A stretch of DNA of 38,439 nt, from contig JACPYM010000063.1 of NCBI GenBank assembly GCA_016196035.1, forward strand, positions 1-38,439, given 5' to 3'. A program made the translations under genes and the position numbers. The notes under the pieces were generated by a model. That model was not told the DNA's origin. It made no database searches and saw only the letters and a program-made list of their open reading frames with translations. This DNA is from Acidobacteriota bacterium. Lineage in GTDB: Bacteria; Acidobacteriota; Blastocatellia; RBC074. Positions within the stretch are counted from its first letter, which is position 1, and each line of letters starts with the position of its first letter. Below are positions 1-7,657 of this stretch, piece after piece.

Positions 1-132
1 ACGCGACGGTTTGTGGGTGTGGATGAAAATCAACTCCGAGGTAATATTCACTCACGGTTTCTCCTTCAAAGAACGACTCTGACTGGTCAAACTCATTGTA
101 GTTCGACGCGGGAGAAACCGTCTTTATGACAT

Positions 133-204
133 CAGACGGAAATAACGGAACAAGCGGAGTGACAGCCTGATCAACCTTTCCGTTTGTTTCGTTATTTCCG
201 TCTG
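133..204. repeat. Long inverted repeat, ggaaataacgg family, copy 1
   Basis: Arms at 133-157 and 180-204 are complementary at 23 of 25 positions, with a 22-base loop. The right arm continues into the T-rich end next to the stop of the response regulator gene, so the hairpin could end that minus-strand transcript. A closely similar hairpin lies at 17575-17671, including the shared tail that reads gtaatctctctttt. This is a dispersed palindromic unit of the REP/MITE kind; no coding sequence is seen in bases 1-220. Confidence 0.75.
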
Positions 205-220
205 TTCCGTAATCTCTCTT

Positions 221-889
221 TTAGCTTTCTTCTTTCAAGCTTGCAGCGTTCTCTGCGGCAAATTTCAACAGCGCATGGCGGCCTTTGAGATTGAGTTTCT
301 CGCTGATGTTGAGGCGGTGTTGTTCGACGGTGCGAATGCCCATAAACAGTTCGGCGGCGATTTCTTTGTTGGTCTTGTACTCGGCGACCAACTTCAAAAC
401 TTTGCGTTCGGTGAGTGTGAGTTGATTGAGCAAACAAGTTTGCGGCGGATTTTCTTGCGCCTGGCGCAAGCGCCTGAGCAGGAAACTGGTAAGTTGCGGG
501 CTGATGAATGCCTGCCCGTTGATGACCGCGTTGAGGCAATCAATGACCTCTTCAGCGGCGCTGTCTTTGACCAGGAAACCTTTCACGCCCAAGTCGAGCG
601 CGGCATTCAAAAACTGCTCGTCTTTGTGCATCGTCAGGAAGACGAACTGCAAGGTGAGGCCTTTTTCGCGCAGGACGGTAAGCACCTGAAAGCCGTCCGC
701 CTTGGGCATGTCAATGTCTAGCAAGGCGACGTCGGCGGGCGCTGCCAACAAGCGTTCAATCGCTTCTGCGCCATCTTTGGCCTCGCCGATGACGACCATT
801 TGTGGCGCAGTTTCGATGAGTTGGCGCAAGCCGCCGCGAAAAATCGGATGGTCGTCGGCGATGAAGATTTTGATAGTGTCAGGCTTCAT
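221..889 (-). CDS. NarL/FixJ-family response regulator
   Basis: A 222-residue two-domain cytoplasmic response regulator. The receiver domain (about residues 7-120) shows the acidic pair in IADDHP, the phosphoacceptor Asp58 in LLDIDMP and the conserved Lys in FLVKD. The C-terminal LuxR-type helix-turn-helix (about 150-215) has the family pattern LTERKVLKLVAEYKTNKEIA. The length is normal for NarL-type regulators. It lies downstream of, and on the same strand as, the histidine kinase at 1100-4150, its probable phosphodonor; the 210-bp spacer contains a repeat element. The ATG start gives a canonical receiver N-terminus. Seen: domains and residues. Inferred: pairing with the kinase. Target genes are unknown. 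Confidence 0.93.
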   Translation of the reverse strand: MKPDTIKIFIADDHPIFRGGLRQLIETAPQMVVIGEAKDGAEAIERLLAAPADVALLDIDMPKADGFQVLTVLREKGLTLQFVFLTMHKDEQFLNAALDLGVKGFLVKDSAAEEVIDCLNAVINGQAFISPQLTSFLLRRLRQAQENPPQTCLLNQLTLTERKVLKLVAEYKTNKEIAAELFMGIRTVEQHRLNISEKLNLKGRHALLKFAAENAASLKEES

Positions 890-912
890 TACAGTTTGGA
901 TGAGTTTTGCAG

Positions 913-1083
913 CCGCGTAGCGGCGACTTGAGTTTAGCCCGGCGTTTCAACGCCGGGAAAGGTTGGCATTGAACCCGCGCGCGTTACGACGCTTGAATTC
1001 AGGCGTCGCTAACGCGACGCGGAACGCTTACGCTTACCGTGGGTTGCAACCCACGTCTAAATTCAACTGTCGCTACGCGACAT
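913..1083. repeat. Inverted pair of palindrome-bearing repeat units
   Basis: The spacer between kinase and regulator contains two related units in opposite orientation. One begins cgcgtagcggcgacttgag and carries the palindrome cccggcg/cgccggg at 938-957. The other, read on the opposite strand, begins cgcgtagcgacagttgaat and carries an 18-bp perfect palindrome at 1038-1055. The whole segment can fold as a nested hairpin. It probably is a dispersed mobile palindrome that inserted into a two-component operon. Confidence 0.65.
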
Positions 1084-1099
1084 AAACGGAAGAGAGTTT

Positions 1100-4000
1100 T
1101 CATCCTTCGTTCTTCCGAATAATTATCGTCACCGTCGTGCCTTTGCCTGCTTCGGATTCAATAGCTTGCGTGCCGCCAAGCATCCGCACGCGCTCAGCCA
1201 AGCCGATCAAACCGAAACCGCTCGCTTGGCTTTCAACGACAGGGGCAAACCCGCGTCCATTGTCTTGGATGCGCGCCGTTACTTGGGTTTCGTTTTGCAC
1301 GATGCTGATTTCGACGGCGGTCGCCTGTGCGTGTTTGATGACGTTGTTCAAGCATTCCTGGATCACACGATAAAACAGCACTTCGTCGTCTTTAGAAAAC
1401 ACTTCGTCAAACAAGGCGACGCGGGCATTGATTTGCAAGCCGGTCGCTTCACGGATGTTTTCGATCATCGCATTGATTGATTCGCGCAGCCCCAGCCGTT
1501 CCAGATGATATGGACGCAGGTTATAGGCGATGCCGCGCACTTCTTCCAGCGCTTGTCCGGTGGCGTGGGAAATTTCATCGAGTTGGGCGGCCACTTTCGC
1601 GCCGTCGTGCGCGACGCGCTTGCCGATGCTCGTGCGGTTTTTGATGACCAACAGACTCTGGCCCAAGCCGTCGTGCAATTCGGCAGCGATGCGCTTGCGT
1701 TCGGCTTCCTGCGAAGTGATGAGTTGGCGCGAAAAGGCGGTTTTGGCTTCGGCAATTTTTCGCATCTGCACCAGACGATAGTGAGCAATCAGCCAAAGCG
1801 TTCCGGTGAGCGCCGCCACTGCCAGCAAGCGAAACCACCACGTTTGATAAAAGTAGGGACGCACCACGACTCTGAGGCTTGCGCCCTCGTTATTCCAAAT
1901 GCCGTTGGCATTGGCTGCAATGACGCGAAAGGTGTAGCTGCCGGCGGGCAAATAAGAATAATTCGCGCTGCGCTGTGTGCCGGCTTCCGTCCAATTATTT
2001 TCCAGCCCTTCGAGTCTGTATTTGAATTTGATCTGCGCCGATTTGAGCAGGCTCAGCGCCGTGTAATTGATTTCAAGCTGCGATTGCTGGGGACTCAATT
2101 CAAGGGATGAGGGATGAGGGGTGAGGGATGAACGCAAGGTTTGCGGATCAATCGGTTGGCGATCAATCGAGACAGTTTCAATGACTACAGGCGGCGGCAA
2201 GGGGTTCACGGCTTCGGCTTCGGGGTCAATGATGGCAACGCCGCCCATCGTCGGAAACCAAAACTTGCCGTCTTGGGCTTTGATGGCCGCAGGCAGCCTG
2301 CCGCCGTTGCATTCGGCGTTGAGCATGCCGTCTTTTTCGTCGTAAGAAACGCTGTTGAGTTTGGGAATCCTGCCGTCGGCAAAATCGTTGAGTTCCTGCT
2401 TGCTGACGCGCTGGAGGCCGCGATTGCTCGACATCCAGAAGTTGCCGCGTTTGTCTTCGAGGATGGCAAAGACGCCGTTATTGAACAGCCCGTGTTCAAC
2501 GCGATAGTTGAAAAACCTGGCGTGTTTATAACGAACCAAGCCGTCGCCATAAGTGCCAAACCACAACACGCCGTCAGCGTCTTCATAAATCGCACGGACG
2601 AATCCTTTCGGACTGCCAGTCTCGGCGTTGCAACTGATAAACCTGCCGTCTTTGAATTGCGCCAACCCCTCAAACGTGCCTGCCCACAAATTTCCGTGGC
2701 GGTCTAGGTGGATGGTGATCACGTTCTCACTCGGCAAGCCGTCGTTGGTGGTGTAATGCGCGATTTCCTGGTCGTCCTTGTATTTGAATAATCCTTCGCC
2801 GGTAGCGATCCAGATATTTCCCGCGCGGTCAGCGGTAAAGTCGGTAGCTCCGTTTGGAAGATCGTTTTTACCGATTCGTTTTACGGACAAAGGTGCTGCA
2901 AAGCGCCCGAATCCACCGTAGCCTTGAAAGCCGAGCCAAACCCGCGCCCGGTCATCTTCCCACAAACCTCTCATATAAAGCGGAAGTCCCGGCTGGTAGT
3001 TCAAGCCTAAATCTGTGACCTTACCTCCCGCGTAACGGTTCACACCTTGTGTCGTGCCGATAAAAACATCTCCGTTTTGCGTTTGCAGGAGCGGATAGAC
3101 CTCGTTGCTGTTCAGCCCGTCTTTGACGGAGAGCGTCGTGATCAGTTTCCGCCGCAACCGCCGCAAGCCCGTTGAAGTCGCCAACCAAAAATTGCCTTCG
3201 CGGTCAACAAGGCTGGCGGTCGCGCCGACCGCCTCGTTCAATTGATACGACGTAAATTGATTATCTTTGAAGCGCACCAACTGGCTCGGCTTGGGCACAG
3301 CAAGACCTGAAAGAAGGAACCAGAGGCCCCCTTCAGCGTCTTCCATTATCTGATTCGGAAAGAGTTCGTTTAAGGCCGGGATTTCCTTTTTCGCAAAGAC
3401 GGTAAGCTTGCCAGCTTGCAAGCGCCAGAGTTCGAAAGCGGGGGATCTTTTTCTCACCCATAATGCACCATGCCGATCTTCATAAGGTGCAAGGCGATTG
3501 ATGGCTCCTAGTTCTTCCACCGTTAAATTCAGCGGATAGGTTGTGACCTGTCCGTCTTGCTGCCGCGTAGTCTGGTTCGGCCCCATCACCCATTTGGCGC
3601 CGGATTTTCCCCAATAAATCTGCCCATAGACTTGTTTGACGTTCGGTTCTTTTTGGTCGGATGTACGCACCAACCGGTCGTCTTGCAGCGCGTAATATCC
3701 TTTGGCCGTTTCAAAAACGGCGTTCCCCTTGGCATCACTCACAATTGTCGCAATGGCCTCACCCGCCGCTGCAAAATCTGAATACGAACGAAAAACGCCA
3801 TTCCGATAAACGGTCACTACATTATTTTCCGTCACTGCATAAACCGCGCCTGCCCGATCGGCAAAAAGCCGCGCAAAGCGATTATTGACGATGCCTTTGG
3901 TGTTGCCCTTGTCAAAGATCGTAAACCGCACGCCGTCAAACCGGGCCAGCCCGTCAAACGTGCTCAGCCACAAATAGCCATCCGGCGTTTGCACTACGCC

Positions 4001-4150
4001 GGTCACGGTGTTTTGCGGCAACCCGTTCGCCGTCGTCCACACATCAAAGCCGTATTCCTGTGCGTAAGCGGTTGCGTGTAAGTGGCCCAGCAGTGCCAGC
4101 AGCACGCAGGTCATTCGTCCGCTAAGTTTTCGCCCGTCAGAAAAAAGCAT
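1100..4150 (-). CDS. Hybrid sensor: two-component-regulator propeller, Y_Y_Y domain, HisKA_3 histidine kinase
   Basis: A 1016-residue membrane sensor kinase. It has an N-terminal signal segment (ending about residue 30), then many beta-propeller blades of the Reg_prop type (patterns such as GLPQNTVTGVVQTPDGYLWL and GNLWAGTFEGLAQF, about 35-640), a Y_Y_Y beta domain (about 690-765), one transmembrane helix (about 770-792), a HisKA_3 dimerization helix with phosphoacceptor His826 in ELHDGLGQ, and a HATPase_c domain with N box ECLNNVIKH, DNGRGF and GFGLIGLAERV to the end. The propeller presumably senses an extracytoplasmic ligand, often a glycan in related proteins, but the ligand here is unknown. 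The response regulator at 221-889 is the likely partner. A short purine-rich tandem repeat (about 2105-2131) lies inside the coding region just before the Y_Y_Y domain. Confidence 0.93.
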   Translation of the reverse strand: MLFSDGRKLSGRMTCVLLALLGHLHATAYAQEYGFDVWTTANGLPQNTVTGVVQTPDGYLWLSTFDGLARFDGVRFTIFDKGNTKGIVNNRFARLFADRAGAVYAVTENNVVTVYRNGVFRSYSDFAAAGEAIATIVSDAKGNAVFETAKGYYALQDDRLVRTSDQKEPNVKQVYGQIYWGKSGAKWVMGPNQTTRQQDGQVTTYPLNLTVEELGAINRLAPYEDRHGALWVRKRSPAFELWRLQAGKLTVFAKKEIPALNELFPNQIMEDAEGGLWFLLSGLAVPKPSQLVRFKDNQFTSYQLNEAVGATASLVDREGNFWLATSTGLRRLRRKLITTLSVKDGLNSNEVYPLLQTQNGDVFIGTTQGVNRYAGGKVTDLGLNYQPGLPLYMRGLWEDDRARVWLGFQGYGGFGRFAAPLSVKRIGKNDLPNGATDFTADRAGNIWIATGEGLFKYKDDQEIAHYTTNDGLPSENVITIHLDRHGNLWAGTFEGLAQFKDGRFISCNAETGSPKGFVRAIYEDADGVLWFGTYGDGLVRYKHARFFNYRVEHGLFNNGVFAILEDKRGNFWMSSNRGLQRVSKQELNDFADGRIPKLNSVSYDEKDGMLNAECNGGRLPAAIKAQDGKFWFPTMGGVAIIDPEAEAVNPLPPPVVIETVSIDRQPIDPQTLRSSLTPHPSSLELSPQQSQLEINYTALSLLKSAQIKFKYRLEGLENNWTEAGTQRSANYSYLPAGSYTFRVIAANANGIWNNEGASLRVVVRPYFYQTWWFRLLAVAALTGTLWLIAHYRLVQMRKIAEAKTAFSRQLITSQEAERKRIAAELHDGLGQSLLVIKNRTSIGKRVAHDGAKVAAQLDEISHATGQALEEVRGIAYNLRPYHLERLGLRESINAMIENIREATGLQINARVALFDEVFSKDDEVLFYRVIQECLNNVIKHAQATAVEISIVQNETQVTARIQDNGRGFAPVVESQASGFGLIGLAERVRMLGGTQAIESEAGKGTTVTIIIRKNEG

Positions 4151-4201
4151 CTTTCTGCCTGTCGGTAAGTCAGGAGACCAAAGACTCAGGGTCTATTCAT
4201 T

Positions 4202-4310
4202 CTAGTACTCCATCAAGCTGAAAATGAGGGATGTAGGGCGGGATTAAATCCCGCCCTACATCCCGGATGCGCTCTCAGCATCCATCACTTACAGCTTGAT
4301 GGAGTACTAG
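4202..4310. repeat. Nested double palindrome (MITE-like)
   Basis: Outer arms 4202-4220 and 4292-4310 are perfect 19-bp inverted repeats that begin ctagtactcc. Inside them lie perfect 18-bp arms (4228-4245 and 4247-4264) separated by one base, in a segment containing gtagggcgggatt. The structure can form a long cruciform or RNA hairpin upstream of the sensor kinase gene. Terminal inverted repeats with a palindromic core suggest a non-autonomous mobile element; no target duplication was confirmed. Confidence 0.75.
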
Positions 4311-4319
4311 GCAAGTGTT

Positions 4320-4402
4320 CGACAAGCTGCCAGCTTGTCGAAGTCCCGGCTAACGAACCATTGGCTTGACTGCGCCGCCCGCGACAAGCTGGCAGCTTGT
4401 CG
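4320..4402. repeat. Two copies of an aagctg(c/g)cagctt palindrome
   Basis: Bases 4320-4340 and 4382-4402 are 21-bp near-perfect palindromes of the form cgacaagctg-N-cagcttgtcg. The same core occurs at 6632-6650 and 6705-6727. These are dispersed palindromic units in the spacer between divergent genes. Confidence 0.7.
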
Positions 4403-4723
4403 GACAGTCCGGCAGCCTGAATGGCACGAGCATGAATAGACCCTGCCAAAGACCGGTAGTCACATTAGCTCAATCCTGTATTACAGAGGAAAGTCTTGCC
4501 GCACGACCAAAGCGATTTTGTGCTCATAACGCGCCGGTTTTACGCTGGCATCAGCCGCTCGAGCCAACCGGGCCTGGCAATTTTTACTGCCACCCATTCC
4601 CTTTTCAGTCTGTTTGCGGTATTTGCTCAACCACGATGAGCGCCTACGCTCGTTGCCCAATTCAATTCAACCCTCAACTTTCGCATCCGCCAGCGTCAGT
4701 TCGCAGTTGGCACGGAGGACACC
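4403..4723. other. Spacer without recognisable gene
   Basis: This stretch upstream of the membrane protein gene stays open in one frame but that frame has no family resemblance, and it overlaps the well-supported gene at 4724 in another frame. Besides the palindromes on its left I see no RNA gene or clear promoter; the only signal is the ribosome site ggaggac at its right end. Confidence 0.5.
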
Positions 4724-5317
4724 ATGAAGATAGGCCGCTTATTACTCGCCGGCGTGCTCGCGGGCGTCGTTGTTTTCATTTGGAGTGCGCTCTCGCACAT
4801 GGTTCTGGGTCTGGGCGAAGCCGCCGTCAAATCGCTGCCCAACGAAAGCGCCGTGCTCACCGCGCTCAATCAAAATGTCAAGGCGCCCGGCTTTTACCTC
4901 TACCCCGGCGGGATGGAAGCCATTCAAAACGCGCCCAAAGACCAGCAGGAAGCGCTGACCAAACAATACGAAGAGGTTTACAAGGCGCAACCCCACGGCA
5001 TTCTGGTGCTGACGCCGCCCAATGGCGTGGTGTACAGCTTCCCGAAATTGCTGCTCAACGAATTGCTCAGCAACATCCTGGGCGGCGTGATCGCGGCCTG
5101 GTTGTTGTCGCTGGCGCTCGGCGCGTTGCCCTCTTTCCTCGGACGCATCGGATTCGTCGCGGCGCTGGGCCTGTTCGCCGCGCTGGCCGTAGATTTTTCG
5201 TATTGGAATTGGTACGGCTTCCCGACCAAATATCTGCTGACTTCGTTACTGGACAATACGCTGGGCTGGGCGCTGGCGGGCGTGGCGCTGGCGCTGTTCC
5301 TCAAACCGCGCGCCTAA
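4724..5317 (+). CDS. Small multi-pass membrane protein of unknown function
   Basis: 197 residues. An N-terminal hydrophobic helix (about residues 5-30) is followed by a polar stretch of about 70 residues and then three or so hydrophobic segments (about 100-195) with small-residue-rich helices and the aromatic stretch DFSYWNWYGFP. The start is well supported: ggaggac precedes ATG by about six bases. It converges with larC, with only 19 bp between the stops. I recognise no named family; the layout (helix, soluble loop, helix bundle) suggests an inner-membrane protein. A longer open frame from 4366 overlaps it but has biased composition and no recognisable domain. Confidence 0.85.
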   Translation: MKIGRLLLAGVLAGVVVFIWSALSHMVLGLGEAAVKSLPNESAVLTALNQNVKAPGFYLYPGGMEAIQNAPKDQQEALTKQYEEVYKAQPHGILVLTPPNGVVYSFPKLLLNELLSNILGGVIAAWLLSLALGALPSFLGRIGFVAALGLFAALAVDFSYWNWYGFPTKYLLTSLLDNTLGWALAGVALALFLKPRA

Positions 5318-5336
5318 CGCGAAGGAACACGCATAC

Positions 5337-6617
5337 TCACAGCGACTCGGCGTAAGCCCGCAACGCCGCCGTTTGCACCTCGCGCAAGGCAACCAACTGC
5401 GCTTCCGCCGCCGCCCGACAATCTTCGTATTCAGGCGCGGCATTCACCACACGGCCCGCAGCGTTTTTGGCCAGCTTGATGCGGATCGAACCGTAGGGCG
5501 TCGCCACGGTCACGAATTCGCGCTGCAAAATCTCGCGCTGCTCCGTGCGGTAACGCAGGCCCAGCGTCGTCGTTTCGCGGAAGAGCAATTCGCACATGCG
5601 CGCGCGATCAGCCGGCTGACAGAGCAGCGTCAACAGCACGCCGGGCCGGTTCTTTTTCATCTGCACGGGCGTGTAAAACAAATCGAGCGCGCCCGCTGCC
5701 AGCGCCTTTTCCATGACGTGTCCGAGCACTTGCGGACTGAGATCGTCGAGGTTGGCCTCGATGACGGTGATGGTGTTGGGCGTGTCATCAAGGTGGGGTG
5801 CATCGCTCAAGAGTTCACCGATGATCGCGCGCAGCACGTTGGGGAATTTCGGATATTCGCGCGTGCCTGCGCCGTAACCCGTGCGTTCGATCTTCAACAA
5901 CGGCAGCGCGCCGAAGCTTGCGGCCAACTCAGCCACCAGCGCCGCGCCGGTCGGCGTGACGAGTTCGCCCTGAATGTCTTTGGCATAAATCGGCACGCCT
6001 TGCAGCAATTCGGTTGCCGCCGGGCCGGGCACGGGATAGGTGCCGTGCGCGCATTTGAAGGTGCCGGAACCGACGTGCAACGGCGAGGCGATGATGCGCT
6101 CGATTTGCAGCGCCTCCAAGCCAACGCACACGCCGACGATATCCACGATGGAATCAAGCGCGCCGACTTCGTGAAAGTGGACGGCTTCGAGCGGGATGTT
6201 ATGAATTTTGGACTCGGCTGCGCCTAAACGCTGAAAGATTTGCGTCGCGCGGGCCTTGACGGTTTCGCTCAAGCCGGACGCCGCGATCAGGCGTTTGATG
6301 TCCGATAGCGCGCGGTGGTGCGAATGTTCGCCCTCGCCGTGCGCGTGGGCGTGCGTATGTTCATGCGGATGCGAATGCGTGTGGGTGTGCGGGACGCTCT
6401 CGGCTTCAGCATGCGTTTCCAGCAACTGCACGTCGAATTTGGCGGCGGCGATGCCGCTGCGATCTACGCGCGTCAGGCTCAATTCGTAACCGGACACGCC
6501 GAGCTTCGCCAATTCGTGTTTCAGCAGTTCAAAGTCCAGCCCGCAATCCAGCAAGGCCCCAAGCAACATATCGCCGCTGATGCCTGCAAAACAGTCTAGG
6601 TAAAGAGTTCGTTTCAT
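5337..6617 (-). CDS. larC: LarC, nickel-insertion protein for the nickel-pincer nucleotide cofactor
   Basis: 426 residues. The N-terminus YLDCFAGISGDMLLGALLD is the family signature (LarC, formerly DUF111). LarC inserts nickel into the pyridinium bis-thiocarboxylate mononucleotide to form the cofactor of lactate racemase and related LarA enzymes. Residues about 76-105 form a strongly His-rich insertion (HTHTHSHPHEHTH and more), which fits nickel binding or storage. In Lactiplantibacillus plantarum larC is read as two frames joined by frameshifting; here a single uninterrupted frame covers both halves. No larA, larB or larE is present in the window, so the rest of the pathway must lie elsewhere. 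The ATG start directly precedes the signature. Confidence 0.93.
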   Translation of the reverse strand: MKRTLYLDCFAGISGDMLLGALLDCGLDFELLKHELAKLGVSGYELSLTRVDRSGIAAAKFDVQLLETHAEAESVPHTHTHSHPHEHTHAHAHGEGEHSHHRALSDIKRLIAASGLSETVKARATQIFQRLGAAESKIHNIPLEAVHFHEVGALDSIVDIVGVCVGLEALQIERIIASPLHVGSGTFKCAHGTYPVPGPAATELLQGVPIYAKDIQGELVTPTGAALVAELAASFGALPLLKIERTGYGAGTREYPKFPNVLRAIIGELLSDAPHLDDTPNTITVIEANLDDLSPQVLGHVMEKALAAGALDLFYTPVQMKKNRPGVLLTLLCQPADRARMCELLFRETTTLGLRYRTEQREILQREFVTVATPYGSIRIKLAKNAAGRVVNAAPEYEDCRAAAEAQLVALREVQTAALRAYAESL

Positions 6618-6631
6618 CGCGATTGCTGTAG

Positions 6632-6727
6632 GGCAAGCTGCCAGCTTGCCGCGGTTTGAAGGCCCTGCGCCAGGGAGAAGCCCAAGCCGTCTTGTTCACG
6701 GTTCACCGCAAGCTGGCAGTTTGCGGT
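6632..6727. repeat. Palindrome pair of the aagctg/cagctt family
   Basis: Bases 6632-6650 (ggcaagctg-c-cagcttgcc) and 6705-6727 (accgcaagctg/cagtttgcggt) are two further members of the palindrome family seen at 4320-4402. They fill the spacer between the L,D-transpeptidase and larC. Confidence 0.7.
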
Positions 6728-6731
6728 ACCG

Positions 6732-7403
6732 TTACGGCACGATCTGCACCGGCGTTTTGACCGGCAGCAGATCAAACAATTCTTTGATCGCGGCATTTTC
6801 CAGCGCGACACAACCGAGCGTCCAATCGTGGCCTGTGCCGCCGCCGTGAATAAAAATGTCGCCGCCCAGTTTGGTGTTTTGCGGCGGTTTGGCTTGTACG
6901 CGCAGGGCCGCGACGATGGCGTCGTGTTCGGCTTTGGTCAGCAGCCCGGCTTTCAACCCGGCGGCGGCATCGCGGGCGTTCGGGTAGCTTAGGCCTAGCG
7001 ACAAGTAATAATTGCTCTTCGGATTTTTGTGGGTGAGGTAATAGTCGCCTTCGGGCGTCGCGCCGTCGCCTTGCCGTTGCTTGTGGCCCGCCGGATTGTG
7101 GCCGAGCGCGATGGGGAAGCTTTTGAACAATTGGCGCTGGCCGTTTTCGTCGCGGTAGACATAAAGCGTGCGTTCGGCTTTTTTGACCAGCACAAAGAAT
7201 TGATCTGGTGTGGATGGATCTGGTTGACTCATTTGACGGGTGGAGCGCCGAGTGCTGCGGTGCGGGGAGCGGTAGCGACCTGGTGTCTTCGAGTTGCGCT
7301 CGTCTGAAGTCACCGGGGCGCTACCGCTCCCCGTACCGCACCGCCGCGCAATACTCGGTTGCGCCAATAACAAAAAGACAAGACAGAAAAACCAAAACTT
7401 CAT
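6732..7403 (-). CDS. L,D-transpeptidase (YkuD family), exported
   Basis: 223 residues from the ATG at 7403, chosen because it begins a signal peptide (MKFWFFCLVFLLLAQPSIA) and overlaps the previous stop in ATGA. The catalytic domain (about residues 68-223) resembles YkuD: FFVLVKKAERTLYVY at the start, then DIFIHGGGTGHDWTLGC with the His and nucleophilic Cys. Such enzymes form 3-3 crosslinks or attach proteins to peptidoglycan in the periplasm. Odd: the linker between signal peptide and domain is encoded by a palindromic repeat (7257-7339), giving an Arg/Ser-rich segment. It is last in a coupled run with the TfoX-like and M16 genes. A longer open frame upstream overlaps the TfoX-like gene and is rejected. 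Confidence 0.88.
   Translation of the reverse strand: MKFWFFCLVFLLLAQPSIARRCGTGSGSAPVTSDERNSKTPGRYRSPHRSTRRSTRQMSQPDPSTPDQFFVLVKKAERTLYVYRDENGQRQLFKSFPIALGHNPAGHKQRQGDGATPEGDYYLTHKNPKSNYYLSLGLSYPNARDAAAGLKAGLLTKAEHDAIVAALRVQAKPPQNTKLGGDIFIHGGGTGHDWTLGCVALENAAIKELFDLLPVKTPVQIVP
7257..7339. repeat. Inverted repeat inserted inside the L,D-transpeptidase coding sequence
   Basis: Arms 7257-7277 and 7319-7339 are complementary at 20 of 21 positions (gcggggagcggtagcg against cgctaccgctcccc), with further partial pairing inside. The element keeps the reading frame open and encodes the linker after the signal peptide. Spacers elsewhere in the window hold comparable hairpins of other sequence families, so a coding-region insertion is the natural reading. 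Confidence 0.75.
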
Positions 7404-7657
7404 TGCTGTCGTTTCAGCGCTCGCGCCGCCGCTTGCAACTGGCGTTTCGTCTCGGCTGGCAACGCCGTCCAAGGCACTTCGCGGAGCGCGGCTTCGAGCG
7501 CATAAAGCAGATTGAGGCTGGCGTTGAAACCGTGCAGGCGCACCTGCCGATACGCTTCGATTGCGCCGACCGCTTCCAAATCGGCGCGCGAATGAATCCC
7601 CACCGCTTGCAGCCATTCGCGCGAGACCGGCCCCAGGTTTTTCAACGCGTCGCTCAC
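7400..7657 (-). CDS. TfoX/Sxy C-terminal domain-like protein
   Basis: 85 residues from a GTG start (7657) that overlaps the stop of the upstream M16 gene (GTGA); its own stop overlaps the next start (ATGA). The sequence (LKNLGPVSREWLQAVGI, then ADLEAVGAIEAYRQVRLHGF and NLLYALEAAL) fits the helix-hairpin-helix-like TfoX_C domain. Full-length TfoX/Sxy activates competence genes in gamma-proteobacteria, but here the N-terminal domain is missing, which is common for stand-alone members with no known role. Function is therefore not assigned. Confidence 0.8.
   Translation of the reverse strand: MSDALKNLGPVSREWLQAVGIHSRADLEAVGAIEAYRQVRLHGFNASLNLLYALEAALREVPWTALPAETKRQLQAAARALKRQQ

Noticed and set aside
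4366-5355. Open frame of 329 codons on the plus strand
   Set aside because: It overlaps the well-supported membrane protein gene (4724-5317) in another frame, lacks a ribosome site and recognisable domain, and has the Arg/Ala/Gly-rich composition of a shadow frame.
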